Positions 45,001 through 52,691 of a DNA stretch of 64,000 bases are shown here, piece after piece. Position 1 is the first letter of the stretch; every line of letters begins with the position of its first letter. Position numbers and translations under genes: made by a program. Source of the stretch: an uncultured Lachnospiraceae bacterium (lineage in GTDB: Bacteria; Bacillota; Clostridia; Lachnospirales; Lachnospiraceae); contig CAJUHR010000024.1 in assembly GCA_910586255.1 (NCBI GenBank), positions 14,384 through 78,383 on the forward strand, in the 5' to 3' direction. The notes below the pieces were generated by a model. It saw only the letters and a program-made list of their open reading frames with translations, had not been told where the DNA came from and did not search any database.

Positions 45001-47340
45001 CTATTCCTGCAAATAATTTGTTTCAATATCTTCCGCTATATAATTGTATGCATCAAAAAGCTTTAATAATTTTTTCCTGTCCAGCTTGTAGGAAAATTTT
45101 GCGCTTCCGGAACCGATTATAAAAGTATTTGTGTGTGTTTTGAGAATATTTTTGTCATAAAAATATTGGCAGACATTTTCTTCTCCGTAAAAGGCAAATG
45201 GTGACAGATTGCCGATTTCATAGCCCAAGTCATTGATTTCTCTGGCAGTCAGCAGACGCAATTCCTGCTCGATGAAGCTGCCACATCCTGTAATGACAGG
45301 CTTGGAGTCTGCTATGTTTTCTGTCAGAATATGTTTGCTGTCAATAACAATACAATAAATCTGATTGAGGGTGCCGCCGGCAGTCTTTGGTTTTAATAAA
45401 ACCGGCTTCAGAATTGCCAGGTCAGAAAGGCCTTGCTCTTTCATTAGCCAATAGTGCCAAGCCCGTGTAATGGCATCGCTGTGATGAACAATTTCTGCCC
45501 TTATGATTTGTGGTTCCTTGAAATGATTAAGCTTTTTTTGGGCGATGACAGAGATAAAGTATCCTACTTCACTTCTGTGTATGGGATGCATGCTGTATAT
45601 CCGTTCCATGTCAGCCAAGGCTTCCTGAAACTTTCTTGGAATATTATTTTCCACAACAGGGCAAATACTTGGGTGCATATATATTTTTTTGTCAGCGTTA
45701 AAATTGCGGGCATTTTTATGGTTGGATAAAGTTGCTTCGGGTTCAACGGTAAAGTATTTTTCCACTTCTTTCTCAATTTCTTTTCGATCATATGTTTTGC
45801 AATATAGTCTGAAAAAGGATTGAAGTGTATCGATATATTCTGCAATATTTCCGGACACACCGGTCACAAATTTAAGGTTTTGGCTTACGAGATGTTTGTA
45901 TGAAATTAATTTTGTACCTGCAGCGCTGTAAACAGACAGGAAAATTTTGCCGTCCTTTTTTAGCCATGTATTCATATATAGCAAATATTTTTGCGGGTTT
46001 TTGAAGAAGCTTAAGGTTCCCATGCCGGCTATAATCATATCAATACTTCCACATAGCTCCTGCTCCGTGGTAAAAAAGTCTAAAGTATCGGCATTGATAC
46101 AATAAGCACTAAAGGCGGCCCGAGGGATCTTTTCCAGGTTAAGCAAATTGACTACCTGGTTTGAACTGTCTCCAACGAGAATCTGTATTGTTTTATTGTG
46201 TGCTTTTAATATATTATTGGAAATATTTAATGCGCGTTGCAAAAGATTAAAGTTTTTGTGGTTCAGGGCAAGAATTCGGATGATTTCCTGATCTTTGGGG
46301 GCATCGGAAATTAATTTGACTATTTGCTCTTTTAAAAGGAAAGCTTCAAATTCCAGCTCCTGCTGATAAGCACCAATTCCTTCATTATATATATCCTTTT
46401 TAATATCCCTATAAGATGTACATTTAGATGCAATTGCATTTTTGAGAAATAAATCAAAATCACACTGCAATAAATATAACATGTAATCCGTGATTTTATT
46501 TACTAATACCATTTCATTTAAAGATAAGCTATTGGATCTGTAGTTGATGGTTACGCTTTGCTTTTCTAATTTTCGATTAGATATTTTTTTGATATATATG
46601 GGAGGATCGGACGTCATCAAGGTCTGGCATGTTTTTTGGGGATAATAATTATCCGTGAATATTACATAGGCATTGGCACGATCTGTTTCATCGAATGAAC
46701 TGTCAAATTGATTCGCCAGGGTTTTTATTGTATCTTTGTTCCCCTTTTTATCCATTATTTTATTTCGGAGTGACAAATTTTTGTCAGTTAAATAGATCAT
46801 GACCTTATAAATTTCTTTGGGAAAGCTAAAGCATAAAAGTATATGATCGTTTGATTTATTTGATTTGGGCTTTTTAATTTCATAAAATGTATTTTTGTGA
46901 ATGTCATGAGTGATCTTTTTTTGCAGGGATTTGTAGCATTGAGGAACAAGGTATTCATCTAATTTGAATTCTGTTTCATTTTTAAAATCATTATAATAGG
47001 ATCCATCCAAAAAATATTCAATAATCTCCCCTATACTGGAAGCGTTTTCCAAGAACTGTTTATTTGTATCACTTAGATAGTTATTGTGATTGTCTAATAT
47101 ATATTTTGTAAATATTTGCATTATATGCTGTTTATCTTGCGATATATTAGAAATAGATAATTGAATCTTTTGTATTGAATCTGTTCGGATACACTTATTC
47201 TTCATCCAATTTCTGATGGTATCATCGGAGACGTCAATCTTTTCTGAGTAATCTTTTACGTGAAATCTTTTATTTTCGTAATAATCAAAAAATCCAAGAA
47301 TTATTCGGATTGCCGATTTTGGTTCGTTATTATTTTCCAT
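45001..47340 (-). CDS. HTH, methyltransferase-like and YbaK-like fusion protein
   Basis: A 779-residue protein unlike any I know as a whole. Residues about 25-50 form a helix-turn-helix (YSEKIDVSDDTIRNWMKNK). Residues about 380-470 look like a class I methyltransferase fold (IQILVGDSSNQVV, MIIAGMGTLSFF, WLKKDGKIFLSVYSA), with a degenerate SAM loop. Residues about 610-775 match the YbaK/aminoacyl-tRNA deacylase domain (VHHSDAITRAW, LGYEIGNLSPFAF, FIIGSGSAKFSYKL). The start at 47340 follows GGAAGGA by eight bases; an upstream in-frame ATG at 47370 lies between promoter and this site. A good promoter precedes it. Possibly a sensor of tRNA charging or a defence protein; this is inference. Confidence 0.78.
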   Translation of the reverse strand: MENNNEPKSAIRIILGFFDYYENKRFHVKDYSEKIDVSDDTIRNWMKNKCIRTDSIQKIQLSISNISQDKQHIMQIFTKYILDNHNNYLSDTNKQFLENASSIGEIIEYFLDGSYYNDFKNETEFKLDEYLVPQCYKSLQKKITHDIHKNTFYEIKKPKSNKSNDHILLCFSFPKEIYKVMIYLTDKNLSLRNKIMDKKGNKDTIKTLANQFDSSFDETDRANAYVIFTDNYYPQKTCQTLMTSDPPIYIKKISNRKLEKQSVTINYRSNSLSLNEMVLVNKITDYMLYLLQCDFDLFLKNAIASKCTSYRDIKKDIYNEGIGAYQQELEFEAFLLKEQIVKLISDAPKDQEIIRILALNHKNFNLLQRALNISNNILKAHNKTIQILVGDSSNQVVNLLNLEKIPRAAFSAYCINADTLDFFTTEQELCGSIDMIIAGMGTLSFFKNPQKYLLYMNTWLKKDGKIFLSVYSAAGTKLISYKHLVSQNLKFVTGVSGNIAEYIDTLQSFFRLYCKTYDRKEIEKEVEKYFTVEPEATLSNHKNARNFNADKKIYMHPSICPVVENNIPRKFQEALADMERIYSMHPIHRSEVGYFISVIAQKKLNHFKEPQIIRAEIVHHSDAITRAWHYWLMKEQGLSDLAILKPVLLKPKTAGGTLNQIYCIVIDSKHILTENIADSKPVITGCGSFIEQELRLLTAREINDLGYEIGNLSPFAFYGEENVCQYFYDKNILKTHTNTFIIGSGSAKFSYKLDRKKLLKLFDAYNYIAEDIETNYLQE

Positions 47341-47373
47341 AATTTTATCCTTCCCTAAAAGATCATTCATTAT

Positions 47374-47402
47374 ATTATAGACATTTTATCATATGTCACC
47401 AA
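47374..47402 (-). promoter_or_regulatory. promoter of the HTH/YbaK-like fusion gene
   Basis: On the minus strand, TTGGTG (47402-47397) and TATAAT (47379-47374) are 17 bases apart. It lies 34 bases before the ATG at 47340. Confidence 0.7.
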
Positions 47403-47631
47403 TTTTCGTCAGAAAATTGATGGCCTGCTTGTGCATCAGCGCAATTCATTATATCAATAATTTGTATAATTGTACAGGCGAAGAAAGGACATTATTTGAG
47501 GAAAACCGATTATTTATTTTAGGCAAAATACAGAAGAAGGACATCCGATTATTGTGAAGAGATATTTATACGGTTCTTCTCTATGGCTTCGTGTGAGGGT
47601 ATGATATTATAAGAACATAACAGATAATCTA
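47403..47631. other. spacer between divergent genes
   Basis: AT-rich sequence between the minus-strand fusion gene promoter and the inverted-repeat element. I see no gene or clear site in it. Confidence 0.5.
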
Positions 47632-47848
47632 CTAGTACTGCATTGCGGAAATAACGGTGAATATCAGTGCCCGATATTTGTGTCAGGGCAAGGCGGTGGA
47701 GGGAGGCGATGCGGTGACATTGTTGACTGACGGTGCTGTGTGCCAGTGGCACACGTTTAGCACGGACCGAAGCGGAGTGCAGACCAACGCGGCACTGGCG
47801 CAAAGAGTGGGTGCTGAATTCATCGAAATTTCCGCAATGCAGTACTAG
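47632..47848. repeat. 217-bp element bounded by perfect 21-bp inverted repeats
   Basis: The segment 47632-47652 (beginning CTAGTACTGCATTGCGG) is the exact reverse complement of 47828-47848. The 175 bases between are GC-rich compared with the flanks and contain a perfect hairpin at 47738-47754 (GTGTGCCA and TGGCACAC around one base). This looks like a miniature inverted-repeat element or a folded leader. It ends 20 bases before the ATG of the next gene. A 63-codon frame inside is probably not a gene. Confidence 0.7.
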
Positions 47849-47868
47849 CAAAAAAGGAGGAGTATATT

Positions 47869-48090
47869 ATGGATACACAAATCATTGCTGCTGTTATTAC
47901 TGGATGTGCAGCTGTGGCTGCAGCTATAATTACCGGCCTTTTATCTTCCGGAAGGAGAAAGAATAATGGGGCAGTTAGCATCAGTAATAATAGATCAATG
48001 AAAATAACAAAAACATCAATAGAGGGAGATGTAAGCATAGAGAATAATAAAAATACGGAAATATCCGGAGACAGGATAAATGGCAAATAA
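47869..48090 (+). CDS. small single-pass membrane protein of unknown function
   Basis: A 73-residue protein with a very good ribosome site (AAGGAGGAG) before the ATG. Residues about 5-27 are one membrane helix (IIAAVITGCAAVAAAIITGLL), then a short basic stretch, then a Asn/Ser/Ile-rich tail of alternating residues (VSISNNRSMKITKTSIEG). It overlaps the next gene by 11 bases. I do not recognise the family. Confidence 0.62.
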   Translation: MDTQIIAAVITGCAAVAAAIITGLLSSGRRKNNGAVSISNNRSMKITKTSIEGDVSIENNKNTEISGDRINGK

Positions 48091-48931
48091 GGACTGGTAC
48101 GAAGCTGCCAGAAATTGTATATGTAATAGCGGCAGTCCTCTTGTGAGAATTGATCGCAATAAGAATACCTCTATTGAAAATGTCAATATTACTGTCGGGC
48201 TGTATCCAGTGGCGTCATCTTGTTCCAATATGAAGGGACATAGAGAAAGATTAAAAGAGATGATCACAGAGGATATTTTAATCAACACGGTCACAAAAAA
48301 ACAGGTTTATTTGATTGATGTGCTGGAAAGATTCAGATACATTGTCTATAAAGAAAATATTCAAACGATTGTCAGAATGAAAGCCTTATTTTCCCCATTT
48401 TCTACTATAAGGGAGGAATCTGACACAGATGATTTGTCACAGCTGGAGCTTGATGAAAAAAGAATTCTTTTAGATTTGGTCAACCATGGTTGCATATTTA
48501 AACTGCTTATGAGCCTGGATTTTACAAGGGCAGTTGTCTGCGGATACGGAATGGAAGAGATATCTCAGAGAATCGGGGATTTATGCAGAACCTGTGAATC
48601 ACTAAAAGATAACGACAATTTTCAAGTTGCCATTTGCATGGAAGCATGTAATTATGAACCTATTTGGACCTTCGATGAAGTATGCATTGAAAAACAGATG
48701 ATGTTTCATGAGAAAAGTAATTATAAAGCTTGCTATTGGAGCAGCAACTTAGGGGAGATCAAAGCCTTTAACATAATATTTGACAGAGAATTTATGCTTG
48801 CTTTCCAACAGATGTATCTGGCATGGAATTTGTTACATATTGATTCATTGCCACAGTATATTCTGTACTGTATGGATCAATGGTGCAGATTGAATCCACA
48901 ATATTTGAAAATTTTAAAGGGAGGATCATAA
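48080..48931 (+). CDS. protein of unknown function
   Basis: A 283-residue soluble, mostly helical protein with many Cys (near residues 11, 13, 54, 137, 155, 175, 188). No family was recognised. The N-terminal IENVNITVG echoes the tail of the small membrane protein upstream. It begins within the end of that gene and ends directly before the lipid-kinase-like gene, so the three form one transcription unit. Confidence 0.65.
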   Translation: MANKDWYEAARNCICNSGSPLVRIDRNKNTSIENVNITVGLYPVASSCSNMKGHRERLKEMITEDILINTVTKKQVYLIDVLERFRYIVYKENIQTIVRMKALFSPFSTIREESDTDDLSQLELDEKRILLDLVNHGCIFKLLMSLDFTRAVVCGYGMEEISQRIGDLCRTCESLKDNDNFQVAICMEACNYEPIWTFDEVCIEKQMMFHEKSNYKACYWSSNLGEIKAFNIIFDREFMLAFQQMYLAWNLLHIDSLPQYILYCMDQWCRLNPQYLKILKGGS

Positions 48932-49579
48932 ATGGGAGTTGTGATTGGTGTTGTGTATATTATGGTTTGCCTTACAATAGGAACAAAGCTTACTTTTCTG
49001 GATGTTGAGCTTTCCAGAAAGATCGCGCATATGATGATTTCGTTTTGGTGGTTTATTGCAGCGTGGGTGTCTCCGACAGAGCCTGCACTATTTTGGGTGC
49101 CGATTATCGTTCTCGGGTTATTTACAATAATCAATAAGGTTGTGGGATATAAAGGCATTGTAAGAACTGACGGGAGAAAAGAGTATGGGGTGCAATGTTA
49201 TTGTGTTGCCATGCTTATTTTTCTGGCAGGCGCGGCATATTTTAATAAGCCGGTAAGCTACGTTGGACTTTTCTTTATGCCATTAGGATACGGGGACGCG
49301 ATGGCAGCGATTATGGGAAAGCGATACGGAAGAAAGGGCTACACCATTATGGGAGGCAAAAAAACATATCTGGGAAATATATCTATGTTTTGCTTCTCTT
49401 TGATTGCCTTAATTGTATATACATATGTTTTTAAGTGTAACTATGGATTATATGAACTGATTGTAATATCGATTTTGGCTACAATTTTTGAAGCTGTCGG
49501 AACCTACGGATTTGACAATCTTTGGATGACCTGTGGGACCTGGCTTATATGTTATTTCTGTTTTGGAATCGGTCATTAG
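48932..49579 (+). CDS. dolichol/phytol/diacylglycerol kinase-like membrane protein
   Basis: A 215-residue protein with six or seven membrane helices. LSRKIAHMMISFWW and GDAMAAIMGKRYGRKGYTIMGGKKTYLGNISMF are the conserved motifs of the CTP-dependent lipid kinase family (DGK1/SEC59/VTE5), which also includes related cytidylyltransferases. It should phosphorylate a prenol or lipid in the membrane. GGGAGG lies before the ATG, which directly follows the stop of the upstream gene. Confidence 0.8.
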   Translation: MGVVIGVVYIMVCLTIGTKLTFLDVELSRKIAHMMISFWWFIAAWVSPTEPALFWVPIIVLGLFTIINKVVGYKGIVRTDGRKEYGVQCYCVAMLIFLAGAAYFNKPVSYVGLFFMPLGYGDAMAAIMGKRYGRKGYTIMGGKKTYLGNISMFCFSLIALIVYTYVFKCNYGLYELIVISILATIFEAVGTYGFDNLWMTCGTWLICYFCFGIGH

Positions 49580-49610
49580 GATAAAAAATGTATATGGAAG
49601 ATAAAAATTA

Positions 49611-49659
49611 AGTGTATAGGCTGTCAGAACGCTCATCTGACAGCTTATACACTTTTTTT
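49611..49659 (+). terminator. strong intrinsic terminator
   Basis: A stem of about 18 pairs (AGTGTATA with TATACACT, GCTGTCAGA with TCTGACAGC, one mismatch) around a 7-base loop, followed by seven T. It ends the three-gene operon and also faces the left end of the invertible cassette. Confidence 0.9.
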
Positions 49660-49676
49660 ATATCTTTTTCAATAAG

Positions 49677-49707
49677 ATGTAACACAATGAATGATTGTGT
49701 TGCACTG
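49677..49707. repeat. left recombination site of the invertible cassette
   Basis: Arms ATGTAACACAAT and ATTGTGTTGCACTG flank a 5-base core GAATG (49689-49693). The inner eight bases of the arms (AACACAAT, ATTGTGTT) are a perfect inverted repeat, as in tyrosine recombinase sites. The same arms occur at 50484-50514 with the core reversed. Confidence 0.82.
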
Positions 49708-49817
49708 GTAAGTTACTTCGTAATCATAACACTCTTTCTTTTTTATTGCAAGTTCTTTTCTGGTGAAAGGGTTAAGATTTTCTGGAAAAACAGGATGAAA
49801 TTTCTTAAGAAATTCTT

Positions 49818-50396
49818 TTATAGATTCAATTCCAGAAACACTTGATCTTTATCATCCTGGTCAATGGACAGGTAGCGCTTGGTGATTTCCAGGGAGGAAT
49901 GATTGTAAATGGTCATAATTACTGCTGGAGGGACTCCCTTTCTCCAGGCGTGATAGCCAAAGGTTTTTCGCAGGGAATGGCAGCTGATCGTCCCCTCAAT
50001 GTGAAGCTCGCTGGCAGCATTTTTGATAATGCGGAATGCCTGTATGCGACTGATTGGACGATTGCCGCCTTCCCGGCTCCTAAATATGTAGTCCTTGCCT
50101 GATATGGGAGACTGGGAATTTTTTAAATTGTTTAAAGCCAAAAGAGATGCTCTGTTCAGAGCGATCAGAGTATTTTTCCCTGTTTTCTGTTCCAGAACCT
50201 TCAAATGTCTGTAATAACATTCACTGTCAAAATCATAGACATTTTCCCATTTTAATAGCAGCAGATCTCCGATTCTTAAGGATGTGTTCATACCAAGAGT
50301 GACCAAAGTGTAATTTCGTATCTGCTGCCTGTCAAGATAGTACTGTTTTAATCTCTGGATATCTGTCAGGTCTTTAATCGGTTGTGTTTTTTGCAT
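49818..50396 (-). CDS. small tyrosine recombinase (FimB/FimE-sized DNA invertase)
   Basis: A 192-residue site-specific recombinase. The catalytic set is complete: Arg in TSLRIGDLL, Lys in EQKTGKN, HSLRKTFGYHAW (His-x-x-Arg), the late His in YNHSSLEITKRYLSI and its nucleophile Tyr. It has only a short N-terminal arm-binding part, as in FimB/FimE and related phase-switching invertases. The start at 50396 follows GGAGG by nine bases. It lies between two sites whose cores are inverted, so it should invert its own segment. Antiterminator and glycan genes begin beyond the right site. Confidence 0.9.
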   Translation of the reverse strand: MQKTQPIKDLTDIQRLKQYYLDRQQIRNYTLVTLGMNTSLRIGDLLLLKWENVYDFDSECYYRHLKVLEQKTGKNTLIALNRASLLALNNLKNSQSPISGKDYIFRSREGGNRPISRIQAFRIIKNAASELHIEGTISCHSLRKTFGYHAWRKGVPPAVIMTIYNHSSLEITKRYLSIDQDDKDQVFLELNL

Positions 50397-50456
50397 GCTT
50401 ATGTACCTCCATATTTTTTTGACGTTGCTCACCAACCATATCGTTGCTCTATCAGC

Positions 50457-50484
50457 ATTTTACAACGATTAAGTGTATTTTGAA
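50457..50484 (-). promoter_or_regulatory. promoter of the recombinase gene, inside the invertible segment
   Basis: On the minus strand, TTCAAA (50484-50479) and TAAAAT (50462-50457) are 16 bases apart. It points left towards the recombinase. After inversion it would point right, towards the LoaP-type gene. Confidence 0.5.
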
Positions 50485-50514
50485 TGTAACACAATCATTC
50501 ATTGTGTTGCACTG
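50484..50514. repeat. right recombination site of the invertible cassette
   Basis: The arms are identical to the left site (ATGTAACACAAT, ATTGTGTTGCACTG), but the core (50496-50500) is CATTC, the reverse complement of GAATG. Confidence 0.82.
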
Positions 50515-50665
50515 AAGTTGTGATATATCCGGAAAAATGTATCTGGGGTAGTGTTTGCCGGATAACCAGGCGTCATATATTTCCCATGATTTATTTGCAT
50601 GTTTTATTAAAAGAGCCAGGAAATCATATGACCGATTATTTTGCTCAAAACCGGGAAGGAGAATT

Positions 50666-50860
50666 GTGAGTCCGGAGGCTGCATTTCTTCTGAGAGGGGT
50701 CATATCGGTGGCAGTACTGCTAACTTTGTGTGTTCCGGCTGTTTTTGGATATAGTCGGGATATGGCGGAGCACGCCCTTTCGGTCGAAGGTAACAGTTCC
50801 TTAGACAGGCACGCCCGGATCGGATGTTCTTATTGTACCAGATGCACAAAAATGCAGTGA
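50666..50860 (+). CDS. small secreted or membrane peptide in the glycan-locus leader
   Basis: A 64-residue frame beginning with a GTG four bases after AAGGAG. The N-terminus is a typical signal sequence (LLRGVISVAVLLTLCVPAVFG), then about 35 polar residues with a Cys-rich end (CSYCTRC). It lies between the invertible cassette and the antiterminator gene. I know no family. It could be a leader peptide or simply a relic; the signal sequence and ribosome site favour a real product. Confidence 0.45.
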   Translation: MSPEAAFLLRGVISVAVLLTLCVPAVFGYSRDMAEHALSVEGNSSLDRHARIGCSYCTRCTKMQ

Positions 50861-50939
50861 CAGAGAAGGCAGATGTAGATTCCGCAATAGTTCGGAGTTT
50901 GTCTGAACTGCTCATAAGTCCCGAAGAAAGGATCGAATT

Positions 50940-51776
50940 ATGCGGTGGTATGTATTGCAGACGAAGACAGGTGAGGAGGAGAAGCTGGTTCTTCTTATCC
51001 GAAAGATTGTTCCGCACCACTTGTATAATGAATGCTTTGTGGTTTATCAGGAGCAGCTTTGGAGAAGGCAGGGGCAGAATTTTGTCCATGTAAGAAGGGC
51101 ATTTCCCGGATATGTGTTTATCACAGCTACGGACCCGGAACCCCTGTTTTTCTGTCTAAAGCAGGTTCCGGCTATGTCTAAAATGATAGCGGACGGAAAC
51201 TATTTTTTCCTTCCCCTAGAGCCGGGAGAGGCCGATTTTTTGGGACAGATCATGAATGATAATCACGTGGTCAGCCTTTCCTATTTGTCAACCGATGGCC
51301 GGGGAAATATCCTCCAGGTATCGGGGCCCCTGGCTTTTTGTGTTTCTCAGATTGTCCGCATTCGTTTTGGAAAAAGGCATGTGCTGGTGCGTTTGAAGCT
51401 TCTTGGGGAAGAAAAAACCATTTTGCTGGGGATTGTGCTGAGCGAAGATATCTGTGAGGAGCTAAAGTACGGGAAGGTGGAGGCGCCAATACAGGTGCCT
51501 GGGCAATATATGATTGATGCAGTGCAAGAGGAGCGAAATGATCCGGTCCGGGAATCATGCAGCAAGGATATACCGGATTCAAAATCGAGAAGAGAAGAGG
51601 CAGCAAAATTACCGGCATTTTATCCGGGGGATTCTATTGTGGTGACTGGCGGAGCGTTTGAGGGAATGACCGGAATGATTTACAAGGTAAGGAATAACAG
51701 TGCAAAGATCGGCATTCATCTGTTCGGCCAGGATATGACGATTGAGATGCCGCTGAATATTTTGGGAAAATGTTAG
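50940..51776 (+). CDS. loaP: LoaP/UpxY-type NusG-paralogue antiterminator
   Basis: A 278-residue NusG paralogue. The NGN domain starts at once (MRWYVLQTKTGEEEKLVLLI) and contains RRAFPGYVFI. A KOW domain lies at the C-terminus from about residue 228 (FYPGDSIVVTGGAFEGMTGMIYKV). A linker of about 40 residues separates the two. Specialised NusG paralogues of this kind ride with RNA polymerase and allow read-through of long glycan or antibiotic operons. It is the first regulator of the second locus. GAAAGGA lies seven bases before the ATG. Confidence 0.88.
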   Translation: MRWYVLQTKTGEEEKLVLLIRKIVPHHLYNECFVVYQEQLWRRQGQNFVHVRRAFPGYVFITATDPEPLFFCLKQVPAMSKMIADGNYFFLPLEPGEADFLGQIMNDNHVVSLSYLSTDGRGNILQVSGPLAFCVSQIVRIRFGKRHVLVRLKLLGEEKTILLGIVLSEDICEELKYGKVEAPIQVPGQYMIDAVQEERNDPVRESCSKDIPDSKSRREEAAKLPAFYPGDSIVVTGGAFEGMTGMIYKVRNNSAKIGIHLFGQDMTIEMPLNILGKC

Positions 51777-51886
51777 TCAGAAGCAGCAGGTTGGTTCTAA
51801 ACAAGCGTCATAGTTTCTTAGAATCGCCGCAGGCAATGGGCGGGCAATTTTAAATGGATATATGTTGTTACGTTTAGGGAGCGCTT

Positions 51887-52045
51887 ATGAACAATAACAG
51901 AGCATCTGCTACTCTGACTATAGGAAAACATAATGTCGGAGGGAACACTCCCGTGAAGGCGGCAGGCAGATGCCGTCTCCGTTCAAGAGGGTACCTGAAC
52001 GGATATGAAGCAACTCTTTGGTTTTCCCGGAACAATTTCGATTAA
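51887..52045 (+). CDS. possible leader peptide between the two antiterminator genes
   Basis: A 52-codon frame with GGAG six bases before its ATG. The encoded peptide is basic and resembles nothing known. The same stretch holds two strong RNA hairpins, so its sequence may be constrained by RNA structure rather than by the peptide. I give it low weight as a protein gene. Confidence 0.3.
   Translation: MNNNRASATLTIGKHNVGGNTPVKAAGRCRLRSRGYLNGYEATLWFSRNNFD
51958..52002 (+). promoter_or_regulatory. tandem RNA hairpins in the leader of the second antiterminator gene
   Basis: Hairpin one: GGCGGCA (51958-51964) with TGCCGTC (51971-51977), loop of six, one G-U pair. Hairpin two: CCGTTCA (51979-51985) with TGAACGG (51996-52002), loop of ten. 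They stand one base apart and lack a T-run, so they are not terminators. LoaP is known to need an RNA hairpin near its target start, and this pair is a candidate. Confidence 0.5.
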
Positions 52046-52095
52046 AAAATGTATTTGGCGTGATCTATATATTTGCGGAGGAGGGATATAGGCCT

Positions 52096-52671
52096 GTGCA
52101 ATGGTATCTGTTGAAGACATGGGTGGGAAGGGAAGCGGAGCTGATAAAAGAAATCCGCAGAACTGTCCCACCTTATATGTATGGTGAATGTTTTGTGATC
52201 CGGCAGGAACGGATATGGAGAAAGCAGCAGAGAAGTGTTGTCCATGTGGAACCTTTGTTTCCCGGGTGTGTGTTTCTCACCTGCGAGGGGACAGAGCAGC
52301 TCTTTAAGAGATTTGAACAAATTCCATCTATGGCCGGACTTATGGCCCACGGCAGTCTTACTATCCTTCCCATGATGAAGGAAGATGCGGATTTTCTGAC
52401 AAAAATATCCGGTCAGGATCACATCGTCAGACTTTCCTATGTGATAAAGGATGAAGAAGGACAGATTTGTAAAATGTCGGATCCTTTGCAGGCCTGTCTG
52501 GGTCAGATTGAGCGTTATCAGTTTAAAAAACGGTATGCCATGGTTCGTCACCGGCTGTGGGGGGAGGACCAGGCAATCGTGATGGGAATTATACTGAAGG
52601 AGGATGCCGAGCGGAAGCTTTTGTATGAAAATATGGAGGTTTCGGTGGAAATGCCCGAAGAGGCTGGGTAA
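52096..52671 (+). CDS. NusG-like (UpxY-type) protein with NGN domain only
   Basis: A 191-residue NusG paralogue that starts VQWYLLKTWVGREAELIKEI and has VEPLFPGCVFLT, matching the NGN domain of the upstream antiterminator almost throughout. It ends at MEVSVEMPEE and has no KOW domain. The GTG at 52096 is used because GGAGGAGGG lies ten bases upstream and because the NGN domain begins there. It may be a competitor or a partner of the full-length protein. The dehydratase gene follows after 20 bases. Confidence 0.8.
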   Translation: MQWYLLKTWVGREAELIKEIRRTVPPYMYGECFVIRQERIWRKQQRSVVHVEPLFPGCVFLTCEGTEQLFKRFEQIPSMAGLMAHGSLTILPMMKEDADFLTKISGQDHIVRLSYVIKDEEGQICKMSDPLQACLGQIERYQFKKRYAMVRHRLWGEDQAIVMGIILKEDAERKLLYENMEVSVEMPEEAG

Positions 52672-52691
52672 CGGCAGAGCACGGAAAGAGG

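Noticed and set aside
47657..47848. 63-codon frame inside the inverted-repeat element
   Set aside because: Its end is formed by the repeat itself and it has no clear ribosome site, so the frame is probably chance in a GC-rich element.
49677..50514. Reading the cassette as an integrated element with attL and attR
   Set aside because: The cores are not identical in direct orientation, as excision would need. They match only when one site is reversed, which favours inversion.
50824..51093. 89-codon frame overlapping the start of the antiterminator gene
   Set aside because: It runs through the antiterminator start in another frame and has no ribosome site. The NusG-like frame is clearly the coding one.
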